From Pyrus communis (Eukaryota > Streptophyta > Magnoliopsida > Rosales > Rosaceae): a stretch of DNA of 64,000 nucleotides. Under the pieces are notes generated by a model that ran no database searches, was not told the DNA's origin, and worked only from the letters and a program-made list of their open reading frames with translations. The position numbers were made by a program, and so were the translations under genes. The stretch is taken from the NCBI RefSeq assembly GCF_963583255.1, contig NC_084806.1:23602317-23666316 (forward strand), written 5' to 3'. The number at the start of each line of letters is the position of its first letter. The first letter of the stretch is position 1. Positions 58,101 to 64,000 of the stretch are shown piece after piece.

Positions 58101-60722
58101 GGGAAAGGCTGAATCCAAGGAGGAAAGGGTTTTGGCATTTTGAATTATTTTAGGACTCTAAGAATAAGGTAGAGAGTGTTGGAATGTGATTAGGATTCCT
58201 CCTTGCAGCTGGAGATAAGATAAGGTTAGATAAGATAGGATAAGATAGGATAAGGTAGGATAAGATAATGTTCCTCTCCAACTAGGATTCCTCTTTCTTA
58301 TGTACTTCCTTGTCTTCCAAGCCTCAAATTTAGCACATGTTTAACACTATTTAAACACCAAAAACGTCCAGCCCATATTCTATCCACACCTACTATCTAA
58401 TCCAGGTCAAAAACTGCTCCAAATTGCTCCATTTATCTATTTATTGTTATCTTTACCAACTAGACCTACAATAATACGAAAATATCTTAAATTACCAAAA
58501 TAAATGGAAATTAACTAAGTAGGTGCAAAGAAATAAGATAACAAAGTCGCATAATATATGCTCCTATCAAACACAAGAGGTACCTCAAAGCTAAAAACTT
58601 TCTTTTTAGAAAATGTAAACTTCCTAGCCAAAACAAATGAGCATATAAAAACATTTAAGCAAGCAATTTCAAAGATAGATTTATGAATATTCAATGAAGA
58701 ACATTACCCAGAAAAATGCTTGATCCTCCTAGGGGGTTTAAGATGGAGATGAAAAACAATGTTTATCTCTAAAATTAATCTCCCCCAACCAAAAAACAAA
58801 TGAAACCCACATAACCCTAATGAACAAAAATGTTTGTTCATCAATCAAAGACATAAAGGACACTTGTCAAATGTAGAAGCAATCTAAGTAGATCAATGGT
58901 GAAAAGCTCAGTCTCGTAAAAAGGGTGCCAGTCAACCTATGTGGGCTGTCTTAAATTACGTGCCCAACTAGTTGGACAGCAACGAGACATTCTAACGAGA
59001 CAAGGTCACTAGTCAAAATGCATCAGTAAGTTAAACATGAAATGCATATGCATGAACAAACCTTTGAAGTGATGTTCCACAACCTTGAAGTGAATATTTC
59101 TAACAATTGCAGCCATTTTTCCAGTGTATGTCCTAAAACTAATTTGTGCATGTGTGGTACACATTATAATGTTGACAAGGAAATGGAACTAGGGTTACCG
59201 ATTTCACCATTACAAGCCAATTCCATGAAAATTAAGTCAAAACACATTCAACTCTCCAATTTGCAACTAGGGTTTGTTTTACTCATTTATGATCATCCAT
59301 TTGATGTGTGGTTGTGATCAAGTACTCCTAATCTGTAACCTAGTTGTGATGCTCAACTTAGATTACCAAATAAGAATCCATTAAGAAGAAGAAAACTTCA
59401 AAGAACCGAAGAAATCACATGGCAGGATGTATGCATAGTAGTTTCTTCATTCATTCACATGTCTACCAAGATTAAGCATGATGTGTACTAAAACCTTGAT
59501 CAAATAATTTGTAAGCAGCCCTAATGGTGATCAAACATTAAGATTAACAAACAAATTATATTATAAAATCGGTGAATGAAACAAGAACACAGATTGGTAA
59601 TTTGAATACTTTAACGTAATAACATAAACTAGGTTTGCAATGCTACATCGAAATCCACACCTATGAACTTAATTACACGACATGATTATAAAATATATTA
59701 ATATCAAGAAAAACATGAGTGAAATTAAAGTTCATAGAAGAAACCCCCTAGAAGCAATTCTGATGTTGAACTTCTCCAAGAATAGCTCGGTTGTGGTTTC
59801 TTTGGTGGCTGCGGATGGTGAATGGAGAAAGGATTTTGTTTCTGGAAGAAAGGCCAAAGAAAGAGAAGAGAGAGAGCTATGGGCGTCCCCAAGGAGAAAC
59901 TTGTGTAAAAGTGGCTGAAACTCTCAATTTTATAAGGTTAAAAAGGTTGTTACAGATTGCCAATACAGCCCAGTAATTGGGTATTTAATTCCCACGTTTT
60001 TCTGCTGTTATTGGTCTTATAAAGAGCCATATTCATCACCATATTCGGTTTCCACTTTTAATTCTTTGTCCAGATCAGCATCCTTATTTAATTCTCCACT
60101 TTTAGTACCATTTTGCCTTATTTGTCCTCAATTAAGCTCCGAAATACGATAAGTGACAGGAGCATATTTATGTGGCTTTGTTAGCCTATTTCCTTGTATT
60201 TAATGAGTTAGTTTCTATTTATTATAGTGATTTAAGCTATTTTCGTGTGTTTGTAGGTTCAATTGGCTAAAGTGGCAAGAAAAGGCAATTTGGAGTATTT
60301 TAGAGCAATTTTGGGCTTTGAATGGATAACACATGCATGGAGCAAGGTAGATGGACGAAATTGAAGTTCAAGAAGGGCTAAGAATATGCTAAAGAGATGG
60401 AAGAATTAATTCAAGACAAAGAAGATATGGAGCTCAGCAAAGAAAGAAGGAAACATGAGCCAAACTATCTTATTTTGTCTTAGCCAATCCTAATCCTACA
60501 CTACCTAAGTTCCAGCTGTTAGGGGGGTCCCTAGTTATATTAGGACACTTAAATATATGTTTCTAGAAGGCTTAATCCTATTCCTTAAGGGATGCCGCAC
60601 CTATTCCTTTTAGAACAACCATTCCTTGTGATGTGATATAAGATAGCACACAAATTAAACCCTATAATTGTAGTATGTGTAAGTAGGGATCGTTCTAGGC
60701 CGGGGATTAGAAGGGATGCTAA
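55109..60722 (+). repeat. Segmental duplication block, copy 2 (5.6 kb)
   Basis: Same order as 17188-22734. Sub-parts: Cassandra tail to 55176; inverted arms 55183-55521 and 59181-59524; reverse LTR 55733-56148 plus 57770-58569; solo LTR 56149-57769 with TSD AATCC; unassigned DNA 58570-60153; forward LTR start 60154-60628; reverse LTR start from 60629. The left edge is continuous with a whole Cassandra LTR and the right edge with a whole inserted LTR, so this copy looks like the ancestral arrangement. Confidence 0.9.
56149..57769 (+). repeat. Solo LTR, second copy, TSD AATCC
   Basis: Matches 18173-19781; 12 bp longer through a small tandem duplication (TTTGATTTTCAT). TSD at 56144-56148 and 57770-57774. 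Confidence 0.9.
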
Positions 60723-62237
60723 TCTACACAACTTAAACTCTAAAACACTAAACTAGACTCAAAAACAAAAAATGGGACTCTAACAACTCAAAACAAGCTA
60801 AATAGACTGAAATCACACAAATTAAGTTAAATTGACTCAAAACAAGTACTAGAAAGTGATTTGGACAACCTACAAACACACAAAAATAGCTTAAATCACT
60901 ATAATAAATAGAAACTAACTATGTAAATGCAAGAAAACAAGCTAACTAAGTCACATAAATATGCTCCTATCACCTTGCTGCAAACCCCTTTCCCTTTTCC
61001 TCTAGGATCTACCGCATTCTGTTTCCCTTTTCCTTCTTGGATTCTGACATTTATTTACCCTTTTTCCTTGAGGATTTGGAGAGCAAATCTTTCCCAAAAA
61101 TTAATTAATTAATGCCTTGCTTTTTCCCTTCATTTTTATGCCTTTTTGCTGCACAAAAGGGACACACCATTCATCCATCCTTCAACACAATTCACACCAG
61201 CCATCCATCACACAGAATAACCTAATTTCATACACAAACACCCTTGTGCCGCAGCCTTGCAAGGAGAAAAGAGAGGAGACCCTTAAAGCCGTGCCCTACC
61301 ATTCAAGTTTGGATTGTTGGAGCGTTTCTAGGTGTATTCAATCTTTTGTTTTCAATGTTTAATTTAAGTTATCTTTGTTTAAGTGCGAACATGAGGAGCT
61401 AAACTCGTTTTGACTAGAGGAGAATTCAAAGCCATGAACATATATGTGATATGAATTGATTTCATCCAATTATTGTTTCGTAAAACATGAATGTTATTTG
61501 CTTAACTGCTTGATTGATAACTTATTCTTGTATGTTGATTTAGGGTGCACACTTAGTTTGCATGCATGAATTTGATGCTAAAATATAAAGGATTTTCACC
61601 TAATCGTTATGAACTTATATTTGCAAGTAGTGGAGGTCGCTAGTCACGATCTTGTGAAGTAAATTCCTGGCAAGAGTATCATGCTTTTCATAGTTACGAA
61701 TGCCATGTCAATGCTTATGATTTCCATAGAACTTAATGATCTTTGATATGTATCTCTATTATGTTGTTCATAGAGGGAACTTGATAAGAATAATTTGATT
61801 GCGTCGCTGAGTCCAACTCAAGGAAATTAGGGAAATCTGATGGTTAATTTGTGCAGTTCACGATTAACTTGGGACATTGTTGTTCATGGTTTATTGGAAT
61901 AGTAATTGGAAATCGATTTGTATCCATATGTGTCATGTGTGGAGAAGGACCCTCTAGCTAGCCATTCACCCATTAAAACACCTAATTTCGTCCAAAGTTG
62001 TTTAGAGTCTTTAAATCTGTTTGCTTTTACTTTAAATTCGTCAAAACCAATTCCCCTTTTAATATTTCGTGTTTACTTAGTTAGAACCTTTTGAATTTAT
62101 TTCTTTTAGTGTTTTGAGTCAAAGTCACTCTTACTTTCTGTTTTGAGTCTTGCTAGTTTGTTTTGAGTCATTAGAGTCTAGTTTTCTATTTTAGAGTCTA
62201 TTTTAGTGTTTTAGAGTTTAAATTGAGAGATTAGCAT
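60154..62237 (+). repeat. Forward LTR interrupted by another LTR and cut at its 3' end
   Basis: 60154-60628 and 60973-62237 form one LTR (TGACAGGAGC start). The final part with the CTAATCCC motif is missing because a chromovirus-like LTR begins at 62238. Open frames inside (for example 60927-61362) are LTR sequence, not genes. Confidence 0.8.
60629..60972 (-). repeat. Shortened reverse LTR (344 bp) with TSD CCTTG
   Basis: Plus strand TGATGTGATATAAGATAGCA to GCTCCTATCA, with both LTR ends but most of the middle deleted. CCTTG flanks it at 60624-60628 and 60973-60977. Both ends plus a TSD mean it integrated as an element or shrank after solo-LTR formation. Confidence 0.88.
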
Positions 62238-64000
62238 TGACACACCCCAATTGAGATCAGGGCATGCTGGCCGTCACGTGGAAGTGACGTAACCATGTGC
62301 ACAGTGCGGAAGCTAATAAAATAATAATAGAAGTAGTAATACGAATAAATAAAAACTGGTTTACATAAAGCAATAACAAATGCAAGTGTAAGTGTGACGC
62401 TAAGTTCAGAGCATAAAGCCTAAAGCAGTCCGGGAGAAATATGACGCAACAAAAGTACACCCGAAGGTGGTCCTACGCTGGTGATCGTCTGTCAGATATG
62501 CCAGGAAAATCCTCAGGGAAACCACTAAACGTGCTAGCCAACTAGAACCTGGAGGGGCGCAAAACAAAAGCGTGAGTGGGCAAAAACAAGGTTTTTCGAA
62601 AACCATTTATTAAATACATTCTAACCCCTCGCCGTAAAACCTGTATACTTCCCAGAAATAGATATGTAGATACATATACCAATGCTCAAGAATATGCTAT
62701 GCCAAAACCTCAAAAAGAAATGCAAGTGCTCAGGTAATAACAGATCAATATCATATAAACTGTCAGCCGGAGTCACCTAACGTGACCTGCACGGCTGAAT
62801 CTAGAGCTCAAGTCTCAATCTCAGTAACTAGATCTGCACACGAGTCGGAACCACCTAAAGTGGTCAGTACGACAGGCCTGGGTGTAATATATATATATAC
62901 GCTCGTGTGCTACGATCACGTGAAGGCTGGGCAAATAGTCGCGGGTCACCTACGAGTCGGAACCACCTAAAGTGGTCTGTACGACAGGACTGTGCACCTA
63001 ACTTGGATCCAAGCTGAGCGTGTGGTGCGGGAGGTGAACATCACGTGAAAGACTGTGCCCAACTCTGGGCGGGAGCACTAACACCGTGGGTGCAGGTTAT
63101 GAGCTCTCTATGCATCTCACATCACTACTGAACGTAAACATAAATTACACTTACCTGGCGCTTACCTGTGCGTCCACAGCACCAATACATATACATATAT
63201 AAAAGCAACTAACCATGCATAACAAACGGCAATATAATATATGGCATAAAACTAATAAACGTTTAAATCAATTTCTGGGAAAATATAAGTATATAGGTAT
63301 ATACGGAAAACCAAAAGCCCACTCACTGGTATGTGGAAGGGTCGTAACCCCCCTGCCTCGAGTGACCACGCTCGTCCTCGGGATAGGATTCACCTATATG
63401 CGAAACAACTATAAAAACGTTAATTTTAAAACACATAACGAACCTTTAGAAATAACTTCTCATACAATGCTCAAATGGGGTGCATGAATACATCAACGTG
63501 ATCTACTCAACCTCAGGAACATCCCCATATTTTTAAAATAATTTTTCACCGTCGCACGCGCCCCCTCGCGCCGGCCAAGGCACGGCCACATGCGCAGGCC
63601 ACGCGCAGGCACGTGCCTGGCACGCTGACGGCGTCAGTTGACGCCGTCAGGAATATTCCGTTATCCCTAACGGTAACCGTCAACGGCGTTAGGAATATTC
63701 CGTCGTCTTCTCCGGCGAGGCTCCGGCACCGGCGACGGCGCCGGAAAATCAGGAAATTTTCAAATCGTGATATCTTCTTCGTTTTTCAACCAAATTTCAC
63801 AAAATTGGTACCAAAATGAAGCTTACAACGAGAGGAACAAAATCATACTACTTTCAAGTGCTAAAATCCACAAAATCTCACCTAGAAAATCACCCCAACT
63901 CCGGCCAACCTCGACACTCGTGATCCCAACGTCCAAAACCTTCAAATGAACCACCCCGAGTCTCCTAAGGACCTCACCAAGCTTCCTACAAGCTTGAAAT
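62238..64000 (-). repeat. Chromovirus-like Ty3/gypsy LTR, reverse orientation, runs off the window
   Basis: Plus strand starts TGACACACCCCAATTGAGAT, i.e. the element-sense 3' end ...GGGGTGTGTCA, a form I know from plant Del/Tekay LTRs. No primer site lies to the left, so this is a 3' or solo LTR. It contains three hairpin units (62772-62786, 62850-62864, 62962-62976), a minus-strand TATA-like TTTATATATG near 63195-63205, and a GC-rich palindromic segment (63540-63745). No gene; the open frames here are short and domain-free. The right end is not reached. Confidence 0.65.

Noticed and set aside
63613..63949. Two short ORFs at the right edge
   Set aside because: GC-rich LTR sequence with palindromes; no domain and no start context.

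Overview
This window is a pile of plant LTR retrotransposons. I see no host gene, tRNA gene, CRISPR array or bacterial-type feature. The families present (Angela-like Ty1/copia with 1.8-1.9 kb LTRs and an initiator-Met primer site, Tat-group and chromovirus-like Ty3/gypsy, tRNA-Asp-primed gag-only elements, and a Cassandra TRIM carrying a 5S rRNA-like segment) point to a flowering plant. From remembered LTR sequences I think Rosaceae (apple or pear type) most likely, but that is an inference.

Layout. 1-1161: broken chromovirus-like gag-protease-RT piece, minus strand. 1162-8340: Tat-group Ty3/gypsy element, plus strand, with 5' LTR, primer site, a rearranged gag, a 14-unit minisatellite, A-rich low-complexity DNA and an intact antisense coiled-coil ORF (aORF) with its own TATA box; no pol and no 3' LTR. 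8341-17187: young gag-only element (called LARD-1 here), minus strand, carrying a second aORF module at 11915-13795. 17188-22734: block of nested LTR fragments and unassigned DNA, repeated at 55109-60722. 22735-25973: LTR fragment abutting a Tat gag-protease fragment (minus). 25974-51839: two Angela-like copia elements (A1 minus, A2 plus) joined head to head at their 5' LTRs, with a third copia element (B, minus, 36869-45995) inserted in the A2 leader. 51840-54630: 5' end of another gag-only element (LARD-C, minus). 54631-55176: rearranged Cassandra LTRs. 55109-60722: second copy of the block. 60154-62237: LTR split by a shortened LTR with a clear target-site duplication. 62238-64000: chromovirus-like LTR leaving the right edge.

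How the parts relate. Every copia and gypsy pol region is broken. The only intact ORFs that look like products are the two aORF copies. Several elements are nonetheless young by LTR comparison (LARD-1, element B), so they were probably mobilised by proteins made elsewhere. Nested insertions with 5-bp target-site duplications give a partial order of events: solo LTR 18173-19781 predates the block duplication, because both copies carry it with the same TSD; B entered A2; and the aORF module entered LARD-1 or its ancestor before that element's last transposition.

Caution: the inverted copia pair and the 5.5-kb direct repeat are structures that mis-assembly can also create. All identity estimates are by eye.
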